From assembly GCA_910587045.1 (NCBI GenBank), contig CAJULG010000008.1, positions 1-64,000 on the forward strand: 64,000 bases of DNA, in the 5' to 3' direction. Under the pieces are notes generated by a model, which worked only from the letters and a program-made list of their open reading frames with translations, searched no databases and was not told where the DNA came from. Shown here piece after piece: positions 8,827 through 17,911 of the stretch (position 1 is the stretch's first letter; each line of letters opens with the position of its first letter). The position numbers and the translations under genes were made by a program. This DNA comes from an uncultured Lachnospiraceae bacterium (GTDB taxonomy: Bacteria > Bacillota > Clostridia > Lachnospirales > Lachnospiraceae).

Positions 8827-9258
8827 ATGACAGTAAAGCAGATATCTATTTTTGTGGAAAATAAGATCGGGAATCTGGCAGAGGTAACAAAGGTATTGTC
8901 CGATGCAGGTGTAAGCCTTCATGCAATATCTCTTGCAGACACAAAGGATTTTGGCGTATTGCGGGTGATTGTGAATGATTCCTATCTGGCGGCAACTACC
9001 TTGAAGGCGCAGGGCTATATCTTTTCCATAACGAAGGTGCTGGCGGTTGCGATTCCTGATGTGCCGGGCAGTCTGTACCGGATACTGACACTATTAGAGG
9101 AAAGCAATATTAATCTGGAATATCTGTATGATTTTAATACCAGAAAAAGTGACAGTGCCTATCTGATCTTCAAGGTTGGTAACGTAGAGGAGGCAATCGA
9201 GGTGCTGACAAAAAATAAGGTTCGTCTGCTGTGCCAGGAGGATTTAAAGACAGACTGA
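8827..9258 (+). CDS. Tandem ACT-domain protein
   Basis: Small regulatory protein (143 aa) with two ACT-like modules (about residues 4-68 and 71-140). ACT domains bind amino acids. Proteins of this type commonly sit after paaK-like genes. AGGAGG lies about 8 bp before the ATG. The stop codon overlaps the feoAB start (ATGA), so the two are translationally coupled. Ligand unknown; a branched-chain or aromatic amino acid is plausible. Confidence 0.8.
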   Translation: MTVKQISIFVENKIGNLAEVTKVLSDAGVSLHAISLADTKDFGVLRVIVNDSYLAATTLKAQGYIFSITKVLAVAIPDVPGSLYRILTLLEESNINLEYLYDFNTRKSDSAYLIFKVGNVEEAIEVLTKNKVRLLCQEDLKTD

Positions 9259-11624
9259 TGACACTAGATAAGTTAGAAGTAGGAAAAGATGCAATTATTG
9301 AAGCGGTAGAATGTGAGTCACCTTCTCTTCGGAAGCACATACTGGATATGGGCTTAACACCGGATACGGAGGTGACTCTGGTTAAGATTGCTCCAATGGG
9401 AGACCCGCTGGAATTACGGGTAAGAGGGTATGAGCTGACGCTGCGTAAAGCTGATGCAGCGAATATCCGGTTAAAGGATATCCACGAAGCACATGTCTAC
9501 TCCAGAAGGAATAAGGAGACAGCGCCAATGTCTCATCCTGGAGTCGGAGAGTCCGGTGTATTAAAGCAGAAGGTATATCAGACACAGATCCGAGGAGAAG
9601 AGATCCCGGAGGGAGAGGGGCTTACCTTTGCTCTTGCGGGAAACCAGAATTGTGGTAAAACGACTCTGTTTAATCAACTGACCGGTTCCCGGCAGCATGT
9701 GGGGAATTTTCCGGGTGTGACGGTAGACCGGAAGGATGGAGTGGTTCGGAATCATCCCGAGGCAGTGGTAGTGGATCTGCCCGGTGTATATTCTCTCTCT
9801 CCGTATACGAACGAAGAGATTGTGACCAGAGAATTTTTGCTAAAGGATCGCCCGCGGGGGATCATTAATATTCTGGACGCAACGAATATCGAACGGAATC
9901 TGTATCTGACCATGCAGTTAATTGAATTGGATATACCTATGGTACTGGCACTGAACATGATGGATGAAGTGCGGGAAAATGGCGGGACCATACGGGTAAA
10001 TGAATTAGAGGCAGCCCTGGGAATTCCGGTGGTGCCGATTTCGGCGTCTAAAAATGAAGGGATTGATGAGCTGGTCGATCACGCCATGCATGTGGCACGA
10101 TATCGGGAACGCCCCGGACGTCTGGACTTCTGTGATGCAGAGGGAAGCGATAACGGTGCTATGCACCGTTGTATTCATGCGATCATCCATTTGATCGAGG
10201 ATCATGCAGTAAAGTATAAACTGCCCAGACGGTTTGCAGCAACGAAGCTGGTGGAGGGAGATCCGCTGATCTTAGAACAGTTGCATCTGGATGAGAATGA
10301 AACGGAGACCTTAGAGCATATTATCAGTCAGATGGAGGAGGAGAGCGGAAAAGACAGGATGGCTGCATTAGCGGATACCCGCTTTCAGTTTATTGAGGAG
10401 TTATGCAGTGAAACGGTCGTAAAACCCGGCGAAAGCAGAGAGCATCTGCGAAGCCTTAAGATGGATCGCCTGCTGACTGGCAAATATACAGCATTTCCAG
10501 CCTTTGTATGCATTATGGCATTAATATTTTACCTGACCTTTGGTCTGATCGGGAAATACCTTTCCGACTGGCTGGAGCTGGGAATTGAATGGCTGACGGA
10601 ATTATGTGACAGAGGGCTGACTGCATATGGAATTAACCCGGTGGTGCAATCTCTGGTCATTGACGGGATATTTGCCGGTGTGGGAAGCGTGCTGAGCTTT
10701 CTTCCGACGATCGTGGTTTTATTCTTCTTCCTTTCTATTTTAGAGGACAGCGGATACATGGCAAGAGTGGCTTTCGTTATGGATAAGCCTCTGCGTAAGC
10801 TTGGTTTGTCCGGCAGAAGCTTTGTTCCGATGCTGATCGGCTTTGGCTGTTCTGTGCCTGCGATTATGGCAACAAGAACACTGCCCTCAGACCGGGACCG
10901 GAAAATGACTATATTATTGACTCCGTTTATGAGCTGTTCAGCAAAGCTGCCGATTTACGGTTTGTTTGCCGCTGCGTTTTTTCCGGATTATACTGCGTTG
11001 GTCATGATCGGTTTATATGTTACCGGTATTCTGATCGGGATTCTGTTCGCCCTTTTGCTGCGGGGAACCGCTTTTCGGGGAGAACCAGTACCCTTTGTCA
11101 TGGAACTTCCGAACTATCGCTTTCCAAGTCCTAAAAGTGTGCTTCGTTTAATCGGTGAGAAGGCAAAGGACTTTATTACGAAGGCATTTACAGTAATCTT
11201 TCTGGCCTCCGTGATCATCTGGTTCCTGCAGACCTTTGATACCCGGTTGAATATTGTAACGGATTCCTCGCAAAGCCTGCTGGCATTGATCGGCGGCTGG
11301 ATCACACCACTATTGGTACCCCTTGGACTGGGAGACTGGCGGATCTCTACAGCATTGATTACCGGCTTCACTGCAAAGGAAAGTGTAGTCAGTACGTTGA
11401 ATGTGCTGCTGGGAACCAGTGCGTTGGATACCTTATTTACGCCATTTAGCGCTGTGATCTTTTTGATATTTTCACTGCTGTATACTCCGTGTGTAGCGGC
11501 GATCGCAGCGGTGAAACGGGAATTGGGAACCCGGAATGCCGTTGTAATCGCATGCCTGCAATGCGGGATTGCCTGGCTGGTATGCTTTGTCATCCGTGGA
11601 ATAGGTATTGCAGCAGGGTGGTAA
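9258..11624 (+). CDS. feoB: FeoA-FeoB fusion ferrous iron transporter
   Basis: Membrane Fe(II) importer of 788 aa. Residues 1 to about 75 form a FeoA SH3-like domain (LDKLEVGKDAIIEAVE). After a linker comes the FeoB G domain: G1 GNQNCGKT, G2 VTVDRKDG, G3 DLPGVYSLS, G4 NMMD. The C-terminal half has about 9-11 membrane segments with the FeoB Gate/core features (SGRSFVPMLIGFGCSVPA). In most bacteria FeoA and FeoB are separate; fusions occur in clostridia. The ATG at 9258 overlaps the ACT gene stop and is preferred over an upstream in-frame start, because only from 9258 does the protein begin with the FeoA domain. Confidence 0.92.
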   Translation: MTLDKLEVGKDAIIEAVECESPSLRKHILDMGLTPDTEVTLVKIAPMGDPLELRVRGYELTLRKADAANIRLKDIHEAHVYSRRNKETAPMSHPGVGESGVLKQKVYQTQIRGEEIPEGEGLTFALAGNQNCGKTTLFNQLTGSRQHVGNFPGVTVDRKDGVVRNHPEAVVVDLPGVYSLSPYTNEEIVTREFLLKDRPRGIINILDATNIERNLYLTMQLIELDIPMVLALNMMDEVRENGGTIRVNELEAALGIPVVPISASKNEGIDELVDHAMHVARYRERPGRLDFCDAEGSDNGAMHRCIHAIIHLIEDHAVKYKLPRRFAATKLVEGDPLILEQLHLDENETETLEHIISQMEEESGKDRMAALADTRFQFIEELCSETVVKPGESREHLRSLKMDRLLTGKYTAFPAFVCIMALIFYLTFGLIGKYLSDWLELGIEWLTELCDRGLTAYGINPVVQSLVIDGIFAGVGSVLSFLPTIVVLFFFLSILEDSGYMARVAFVMDKPLRKLGLSGRSFVPMLIGFGCSVPAIMATRTLPSDRDRKMTILLTPFMSCSAKLPIYGLFAAAFFPDYTALVMIGLYVTGILIGILFALLLRGTAFRGEPVPFVMELPNYRFPSPKSVLRLIGEKAKDFITKAFTVIFLASVIIWFLQTFDTRLNIVTDSSQSLLALIGGWITPLLVPLGLGDWRISTALITGFTAKESVVSTLNVLLGTSALDTLFTPFSAVIFLIFSLLYTPCVAAIAAVKRELGTRNAVVIACLQCGIAWLVCFVIRGIGIAAGW

Positions 11625-11645
11625 AAAATTGAAAGAACAGAGATA

Positions 11646-11674
11646 TTGACGATAGTCATATTCTTGATTATACT
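11646..11674 (+). promoter_or_regulatory. Promoter of the AIM24-family gene
   Basis: TTGACG at 11646-11651 and TATACT at 11669-11674 with a 17-bp spacer, 71 bp before the gene start. Confidence 0.6.
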
Positions 11675-11745
11675 TAATATGTATTAAAAAAGGCAACAAA
11701 AGATCATGAAAGTTCATGAAAATGAGAGGACGAGGAGGAGCAATT

Positions 11746-12426
11746 ATGAGGTATGAAGTATGGGGTAATATGATGCCGGCAGTCACCTTTGGATTAGAGC
11801 CGGGTGAAAGCATCTATACCCAGTCCGGCGGTATGACCTGGATGACAGATCAAGTAGAAATGACGACAAACATGAAGGGTGGTTTAATGAAGGGAATCGG
11901 CAGAATGTTCAGCGGTGAATCCCTTTTTATGGCGACCTACACATCGAAGGCGCCCAATCAGGAAATCACACTTGCCAGTGCAGTGCCGGGTGAGATTAAG
12001 ATGTTTGAGATCACACCAGGATATGAGATTGTAGCACAGAAAGGAGCATTTCTGTGTGCTACGCCGGGAGTAGAGATCAAGGCATTTATTACCAATGTCA
12101 AAGGTGGTTTATTCGGCGGAGAAGGCTTTGTACTTCAGCAGTATACCGGACAGGGACTGGTATTCTGTGAACTGGATGGTGCCATCCGTGAGATCGAACT
12201 GCAGCCGGGACAGAAGATGGTTGTAGATACCGGTAATGTTGCTGCATGGGAGAGCAGGGTGACCTATAGCTCTCAGATGGTAAAAGGGTTTAAGAATATC
12301 CTGTTTGGCGGGGAAGGATTATTTCTGACAACGCTGACCGGGCCGGGTAAGATCTGGTTACAGACCATTTCCATTGCAGAACTGGCAGGACGGATTCTTC
12401 CATATATGCCGGCAGCCAGAAGTTAA
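11746..12426 (+). CDS. AIM24 / TIGR00266 family protein
   Basis: 226 aa beta-rich protein of the widespread AIM24 family. It carries the typical opening GNMMPAVTFGLEPGES and repeated glycine-rich turns (GGLMKG, GGLFGGEGF, LFGGEGLF). Its molecular role in bacteria is unknown. The ATG at 11746 is chosen because GAGGAGG lies 8 bp upstream; the in-frame ATG 30 bp earlier has no such site. Monocistronic, between its own promoter and a strong terminator. Confidence 0.8.
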   Translation: MRYEVWGNMMPAVTFGLEPGESIYTQSGGMTWMTDQVEMTTNMKGGLMKGIGRMFSGESLFMATYTSKAPNQEITLASAVPGEIKMFEITPGYEIVAQKGAFLCATPGVEIKAFITNVKGGLFGGEGFVLQQYTGQGLVFCELDGAIREIELQPGQKMVVDTGNVAAWESRVTYSSQMVKGFKNILFGGEGLFLTTLTGPGKIWLQTISIAELAGRILPYMPAARS

Positions 12427-12483
12427 TATAACGGAAGTAGATTGCGAGATGACCAGTTAAGTGATCGATAAGCAGGTTTCAGG

Positions 12484-12520
12484 CGGGCAGTGTTCAGATT
12501 ACACTGCCCGTTAAGTATAT
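12484..12520 (+). terminator. Strong terminator after the AIM24-family gene
   Basis: Perfect 10-bp stem, CGGGCAGTGT at 12484-12493 and ACACTGCCCG at 12501-12510, with a 7-nt loop and a T/A-rich tail. Confidence 0.8.
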
Positions 12521-12593
12521 TATTTTGTGGAAAGGCAAAGCATGTTTTGCCTGGTTGATTTACAAAGTTTTTACCTTTTTCGCTTTTATTTTA

Positions 12594-12623
12594 TTTCAAA
12601 TCCTTTGCATTATGTGTTATAAT
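12594..12623 (+). promoter_or_regulatory. Probable promoter of the PAPS/sulfotransferase operon
   Basis: Consensus TATAAT at 12618-12623 with a weak TTTCAA at 12594-12599 (18-bp spacer), 44 bp before cysD. The rest of the 241-bp gap holds the preceding terminator and an AT-rich stretch. Confidence 0.45.
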
Positions 12624-12667
12624 CATCTGAGGTGTGATTTGATAAACGAACAAAGAGGTACGATTTC

Positions 12668-13567
12668 ATGAAAACATTATCTCATTTGGATAAATTAGAA
12701 GCGGAGGCTATTTATATCATCCGGGAGGTTGCGGCAGAATGTGAAAAACCGGTTATGCTTTACTCCATCGGGAAGGATAGTTCTGTAATGCTCCATCTGG
12801 CAATGAAAGCGTTTTATCCGGAGAAGCCCCCGTTTCCTTTTATGCATATTGATACTACCTGGAAATTTAAGGAAATGACGGAGTTTCGCGACCGTAAGGC
12901 GAAAGAACTGGGAATTGATATGCTGGTATATACGAATGAGGAAGGGGTTGCATCCGGGATTAATCCCTTTGATCATGGTTCTTCCTATACAGATATTATG
13001 AAAACCCAGGCGTTAAAGCAGGGACTGAATAAATATGGTTTTACGGCAGCCTTTGGCGGAGGACGGAGAGATGAAGAGAAATCAAGAGCAAAGGAACGTA
13101 TTTTCTCCTTCCGAAATGAGGAGCATGCATGGGATCCGAAAAACCAGAGACCGGAGATGTGGAAACTCTATAATACTCAGATCCGGAAAGGAGAAAGTAT
13201 ACGGGTCTTTCCATTATCCAACTGGACAGAGAATGATATCTGGCAATACATACTAAGAGAAAATATCGATATTGTATCCTTATACTACGCAGATGTCCGG
13301 CCGGTGGTCTACCGGGATGGGAATATCATTATGGTGGACGACGACCGGATGCGGTTGCTGCCGGGCGAGAAGGTAGAAATGAAAAAAGTACGATTTCGAA
13401 CCCTGGGCTGTTATCCGCTTACCGGTGGTGTGGAATCAGACGCGGACACCTTGGAAGCCATTGTAGAGGAAACCCTGGGAGCGGTGAATTCGGAACGGAC
13501 CAGCCGGGTAATTGACCATGAGGCGGCAGGCAGTATGGAGCGTAGAAAAAGGGAAGGGTATTTTTAA
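12668..13567 (+). CDS. cysD: Sulfate adenylyltransferase subunit 2
   Basis: ATP-PPase subunit of ATP sulfurylase, which makes adenosine 5'-phosphosulfate (APS) from sulfate and ATP. The PP-motif YSIGKDSSVML is near residue 36, and the conserved FGGGRRDEEKSRAKER and LSNWTENDIWQYI segments are present. 299 aa is typical. The first gene of a tight operon; the next ATG follows its stop by one base. No sulfate-reduction genes (cysH, cysIJ) or sulfate importer are adjacent, so APS is probably channelled to PAPS for sulfation. Confidence 0.95.
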   Translation: MKTLSHLDKLEAEAIYIIREVAAECEKPVMLYSIGKDSSVMLHLAMKAFYPEKPPFPFMHIDTTWKFKEMTEFRDRKAKELGIDMLVYTNEEGVASGINPFDHGSSYTDIMKTQALKQGLNKYGFTAAFGGGRRDEEKSRAKERIFSFRNEEHAWDPKNQRPEMWKLYNTQIRKGESIRVFPLSNWTENDIWQYILRENIDIVSLYYADVRPVVYRDGNIIMVDDDRMRLLPGEKVEMKKVRFRTLGCYPLTGGVESDADTLEAIVEETLGAVNSERTSRVIDHEAAGSMERRKREGYF

Positions 13568-13568
13568 T

Positions 13569-15401
13569 ATGAAAGAATTATTGAAATTTATCACCTGCGG
13601 AAGTGTCGACGATGGAAAATCAACGTTAATTGGTCATATGCTATATGATTCCAAGCTGTTATTTGCAGATCAGGAGCGGGCGTTGGAGCTGGAGAGTAAG
13701 CTGGGAAGTACGGATGGAAGCCTGGATTACTCCCTGCTGCTGGATGGACTGATGGCAGAACGGGAGCAGGGAATCACCATTGATGTAGCATACCGCTATT
13801 TTACAACATCGAAGCGGAGTTTTATTGTAGCAGATACACCGGGACATGAGGAGTATACCCGGAATATGGCAGTCGGTGCATCCTTTGCTGATGTTGCTGT
13901 AATTTTGCTGGATGCGACCAAGGGAGTGCTGGTGCAGACCAGGCGACACACCCGTATCTGTTCTCTCATGGGGATCCGGGACTTTGTATTCATTGTCAAT
14001 AAGATGGATCTGGCAGAATATGAGGAGCAGTCCTTTCAGGATATTAAGAAGGAGTTGCAGGAATTTATTCAGGACTTTCCGCATAATACAATGATGGTGA
14101 TTCCTGTATCTGCAACGATTGGAGATAATATTACGACCCCTTCCAGAAAGATGAGGTGGTATCAGGGGCCGGCACTGCTTTCCTATTTAGAAGGATTGGA
14201 ATTGAATTCAGGCAATGCCAAAGAGGAAGACTTTGTTTTACCGGTTCAGCGGGTCAGCCGTCCGAACCATACCTTTCGCGGCTTCCAGGGACAGGTGGAA
14301 GCGGGAAGCCTGCGGATCGGAGAAGAGGTTACGATATATCCGAGCGGGGAACGGGCAAGTGTGGCACGTTTATTGGCGGCCGGAGCGGATGCAGAGGAGA
14401 TCGTTAAGGGACAGCCGGTTACCGTATGTCTGGACAAAGAGATTGACTGTTCCCGCGGCTGTGTCATGATAAAGGGAAATAGTCCGGAGGTGGGAAATAT
14501 GTTTCATGTTACCATGCTCTGGATGGATGATACGCCTTTAGTGGAAGGAAAGGAATACATATGTAAGCTGGGGACCAAGCGGATTCCGGCCCGGATCGTC
14601 AAGATTGAATATAAGGTAGATGTGAATACCGGAGAACAGATCCCGGTCAGTCAGGTGGGAAAGAATGAGATCGTGTTCTGCAGTATTCTGACAACAGAAA
14701 AGATCGTATATCGCAGATTCAAAGAAAACGAGGCGATCGGGGCATTAATCCTGATTGACCGGATTACCAATATGACATCAGCCTGCGGCGTAATTGAACG
14801 GCCTTTAAAGCATTTTGATAACCTGACCTGGCAGGAAGCAGATGTTACAAAGTACCTTCGGGAAAAGCAGTTGGGACAAAAGGCTGTAACTCTTTGGTTT
14901 ACCGGATTATCCGGTTCGGGAAAATCTACTCTGGCTAATGCTCTGGAGTTAAAGCTTGCAGCTATGGGAAAACATACCATGCTTTTGGATGGCGATAATA
15001 TCCGGATGGGACTAAGCCGGGATTTAGGGTTCTCCAATGAAGACAGAACCGAAAATATCCGTCGGGTTGCGGAAGTTGCGAAGCTGATGAATGATGCAGG
15101 ATTGATCGTGCTAACTTCATTTATTTCGCCATTTGCACAGGATCGGGCTTTAGCCCGCTCAATTATCGGTGATGACTTTGTGGAAATTTATATCAGTACA
15201 CCGATCGAAGAGTGTGAACGCAGGGACGTAAAGGGACTGTATAAGAAAGCGAGAAATGGCGAGATACCTGCATTTACCGGTATATCCAGTCCTTATGAAG
15301 CACCGGCATCCCCGGATATCTGGATTGATACCAGCCGGTATTCGGTGGAAGAAAGTGCAGAACTGTTATTAAAGGAAATACAAAAGCATTGTGGATGTTA
15401 G
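13569..15401 (+). CDS. cysNC: CysN-CysC fusion: ATP sulfurylase GTPase plus APS kinase
   Basis: 610 aa bifunctional enzyme. The N-terminal GTPase subunit of ATP sulfurylase has G1 GSVDDGKST at 11-19, G3 DTPGHEEY near 88 and G4 NKMD, followed by beta-barrel domains. The C-terminal APS kinase starts near 440, with a P-loop GLSGSGKST and LDGDNIR, and makes PAPS. ATG at 13569 is chosen since it follows the cysD stop and begins the GTPase domain; upstream in-frame starts lie inside cysD. AGGG lies about 12 bp upstream. Together with CysD it turns sulfate into PAPS, the donor for the next gene. Confidence 0.95.
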   Translation: MKELLKFITCGSVDDGKSTLIGHMLYDSKLLFADQERALELESKLGSTDGSLDYSLLLDGLMAEREQGITIDVAYRYFTTSKRSFIVADTPGHEEYTRNMAVGASFADVAVILLDATKGVLVQTRRHTRICSLMGIRDFVFIVNKMDLAEYEEQSFQDIKKELQEFIQDFPHNTMMVIPVSATIGDNITTPSRKMRWYQGPALLSYLEGLELNSGNAKEEDFVLPVQRVSRPNHTFRGFQGQVEAGSLRIGEEVTIYPSGERASVARLLAAGADAEEIVKGQPVTVCLDKEIDCSRGCVMIKGNSPEVGNMFHVTMLWMDDTPLVEGKEYICKLGTKRIPARIVKIEYKVDVNTGEQIPVSQVGKNEIVFCSILTTEKIVYRRFKENEAIGALILIDRITNMTSACGVIERPLKHFDNLTWQEADVTKYLREKQLGQKAVTLWFTGLSGSGKSTLANALELKLAAMGKHTMLLDGDNIRMGLSRDLGFSNEDRTENIRRVAEVAKLMNDAGLIVLTSFISPFAQDRALARSIIGDDFVEIYISTPIEECERRDVKGLYKKARNGEIPAFTGISSPYEAPASPDIWIDTSRYSVEESAELLLKEIQKHCGC

Positions 15402-15449
15402 AGGATTGGCAGTGTTTCTATAGAATGTAACGCAAAAAGGAGAAGGAAG

Positions 15450-16592
15450 ATGAAAAAAAGACCGGTAGATTTTGCCCATATGTTGTCTGGTGTCCGTTTG
15501 GATGTCTGGCTGAAGCTGCTAAAGGAGAATAAGATTGATAAAAAGTTCTATCTTCAGGCTGCTGTTATTACCATGGAAAGCGCATTATTAACGCCGCTGG
15601 CCTATCTGGAATATCTGTTATTCTGGCTTCCGATTCAGTTCACAAAGCTGGAAAAAGATCCGATCTATGTAGTAGGATTCTGGCGGAGTGGTACGACTTA
15701 TCTGCAAAATTTGCTGACACGGGATCCGCAGTTCGGCTGGTTTGATCCGGTCAGTACCATTACCTTTAGCAACAGTATTCTATTGCGGAAGCCTTTGACG
15801 ATGCTGGCGCGTAATGGTCTGAAGGGTGCAAGGGCGATGGACAATCTGGAATTTGAATTGGAACTGCCGATGGAAGAAGCACATGCCTTTACGAATCTTA
15901 CAGACCTGTCTATCAGCCATATGATGGCGTTTCCGGATCATGGCAAGGGCGGAAAGTATGTGAATGCCATATTTACGGATGCTTTGTCTTCAAAGGACAG
16001 AAAACGATTTTATTCTGTATATAATTATATGCTGAAGAAGCTTACCTTCATGAAAGGGGGAAAGCAGCTTCTCCTGAAAAGCCCGGATAACACTGCCCGG
16101 ATCGCATTTTTGAAGCGGGCCTATCCAAGAGCGAAATTTATTAATATTTATCGGAATCCTTATACAGTGGTTCGTTCTGCATTGAATATGTTCCGGATTG
16201 AAATGGATAAGTATGCATTATCGGAGAGTGTCAGTGATCAGTATCTTCTTGACCGGGTCTGCCTGATCTTTGAACGGGTATACCGGCGTGCCTTCCGTGA
16301 TCTGGACCGGTTAGGCCCTTGTGATAAGATAGAGATAAAGTATGAGGAATTTGTGGAACATCAGGAGGAATATATAGAACAGATTTATAAACAACTTGGA
16401 ATCCGCAATTATGACAAAGCATATCCGTATCTGAAGGAATATATGGACAGTATGAAGGAATATCAGACGAATACCTATGATTATTCACCGGAATTGATAC
16501 AGCGGGTGAACGATCGGTTGGGCTTCTATTTTGAACGGTATGGATATGAGATGATCCAGCCGGAACAGGCAGGAGAACATACTGCTGATTAA
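15450..16592 (+). CDS. PAPS-dependent sulfotransferase
   Basis: 380 aa. The PAPS 5'-phosphosulfate loop GFWRSGTT is at 76-83. The 3'-phosphate motif is Arg235 with Ser243 (R-x7-S) in NIYRNPYTVVRSALN. An aromatic/hydrophobic segment near 50-64 may associate with membrane or lipid. It matches the Sulfotransfer_3-type family. It lies 48 bp after cysNC with a good AAGGAGAAGGA site, so the operon makes PAPS and spends it. Substrate unknown. Sulfotransferases next to PAPS-synthesis genes in gut Bacteroides sulfate cholesterol and related sterols, so a steroid, bile acid, lipid or secreted metabolite is plausible. Confidence 0.82.
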   Translation: MKKRPVDFAHMLSGVRLDVWLKLLKENKIDKKFYLQAAVITMESALLTPLAYLEYLLFWLPIQFTKLEKDPIYVVGFWRSGTTYLQNLLTRDPQFGWFDPVSTITFSNSILLRKPLTMLARNGLKGARAMDNLEFELELPMEEAHAFTNLTDLSISHMMAFPDHGKGGKYVNAIFTDALSSKDRKRFYSVYNYMLKKLTFMKGGKQLLLKSPDNTARIAFLKRAYPRAKFINIYRNPYTVVRSALNMFRIEMDKYALSESVSDQYLLDRVCLIFERVYRRAFRDLDRLGPCDKIEIKYEEFVEHQEEYIEQIYKQLGIRNYDKAYPYLKEYMDSMKEYQTNTYDYSPELIQRVNDRLGFYFERYGYEMIQPEQAGEHTAD

Positions 16593-16597
16593 CAGAG

Positions 16598-16640
16598 ATC
16601 CGAGGGCCGCAAAAAAGGCGGTCTTCGGATGTTTTGCTTG
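16598..16640 (+). terminator. Terminator of the PAPS/sulfotransferase operon
   Basis: Long stem ATCCGAGGGCCGC / GCGGTCTTCGGAT (16598-16630) around an A-rich loop, followed by GTTTTG. Confidence 0.65.
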
Positions 16641-16701
16641 TTACGGAAAAACAGGCTCCGATGACAGTGCTGTTTATCGGGATGAGGAAGGGAGCAGGGA
16701 T

Positions 16702-17805
16702 ATGAAGGAAATAGAGAAGGATCAGGCATTAAAGGAAAGATTAAAGACAGCAATAAATCGTATTCTGAAGGATATGGATCTGGATGCACTGCTGGTAACG
16801 GATCCGTATAATATGCGGTATCTGAGTGGATTCTGTGGCGGGGAAGGGGTACTGTATATATCTCCGGATAATCAGATACTGATCACAGATTCCAGGTATA
16901 CAGAAGCAGCAAAACAGGAAAGCGGGTTTACGGTTATGGAGTGTAACCGGGAGCATAGAACAACTGATATTCTGAAGGCTGTTATCCAAAGAGAGGGGGT
17001 TCGCCGGCTTGGGTACGAGGATGAAACGATGCGTTGTAAAGCCTTTCGGGAGTATCAGGAGAAGCTTGACCCGATCGGGACATGGACGCCCCTGGGAATG
17101 GCATTGACCAGACTGCGACAGGTGAAGACGGAGGAGGAGCTCCAGTGTCTGCGACAGGCAGAGGCAATCGGTGATACAGCATTTGACCGGATTTTGAAAA
17201 TGATCCGCCCGGGTATGACGGAACTGGACATTCAGGCGGAGCTGGAGTATCAGATGATGAAATGCGGAGCTTCCGGCACGTCCTTTGACACGATCGTTGC
17301 CTCAGGGCTTCATTCTTCCATGCCGCATGCCATACCTACCGATAAGAAGGTGGAGCATGGAGACTTTATTACTATGGACTTTGGATGCCGTTATAAAGGC
17401 TATTGTTCAGATATGACCCGGACGATCGTTCTGGGAAAGGCGAATGAAAAGCAAAAGGAAATCTATCAACTGGTCTTAAAGGCAAATCAGGTGACAGAAT
17501 CCTTTCTGCATCCGGGAATGATCTGCAGGGAAGTGGACAAAATAGCCCGCGATATGATTACGGACGGCGGATACGGAGAATATTTCGGGCATGGACTTGG
17601 GCATAGTGTCGGTCTGGAGATCCATGAATCTCCCGCCTGTAATACCAGAGATGCTACGGTACTGGTACCGAATATGATCATGACCATAGAGCCCGGCATC
17701 TATCTTCCCGGCTTTGGCGGAGTGCGGATTGAAGATATGGTTGTGATCACGGAGAACGGTTATGAGAATTTGTCACATTCTGCGAAGGAGCTCATTGAAT
17801 TATGA
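16702..17805 (+). CDS. Xaa-Pro peptidase (M24 family)
   Basis: 367 aa cytoplasmic metallopeptidase that removes an N-terminal residue before proline. It has a creatinase-like N-terminal domain (1 to about 130) and a pita-bread catalytic domain. Metal-ligand motifs are visible: MDFGCRYKGYCSDMTRT (two Asp), GHGLGHSVGLEIHE (His), TIEPGIY (Glu) and VRIEDMV (Glu). Preceded by GGGAGCAGG. Lies between the sulfotransferase terminator and trkA. Confidence 0.9.
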   Translation: MKEIEKDQALKERLKTAINRILKDMDLDALLVTDPYNMRYLSGFCGGEGVLYISPDNQILITDSRYTEAAKQESGFTVMECNREHRTTDILKAVIQREGVRRLGYEDETMRCKAFREYQEKLDPIGTWTPLGMALTRLRQVKTEEELQCLRQAEAIGDTAFDRILKMIRPGMTELDIQAELEYQMMKCGASGTSFDTIVASGLHSSMPHAIPTDKKVEHGDFITMDFGCRYKGYCSDMTRTIVLGKANEKQKEIYQLVLKANQVTESFLHPGMICREVDKIARDMITDGGYGEYFGHGLGHSVGLEIHESPACNTRDATVLVPNMIMTIEPGIYLPGFGGVRIEDMVVITENGYENLSHSAKELIEL

Positions 17806-17911
17806 TACTAACTCTGATATACTGATTGTTATGCATAGGCATAGGAGAATCCGATATCACAAGGCAGAGTCAGTGCCGAAGGATAGTTCGATACAAGGAA
17901 GGTAGAGAAGG

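Noticed and set aside
14651..15037. Reverse-strand open frames within cysNC, ABC and adaptor genes
   Set aside because: These are antisense shadows with no homologous features; the forward (or operon-strand) genes account for the sequence.
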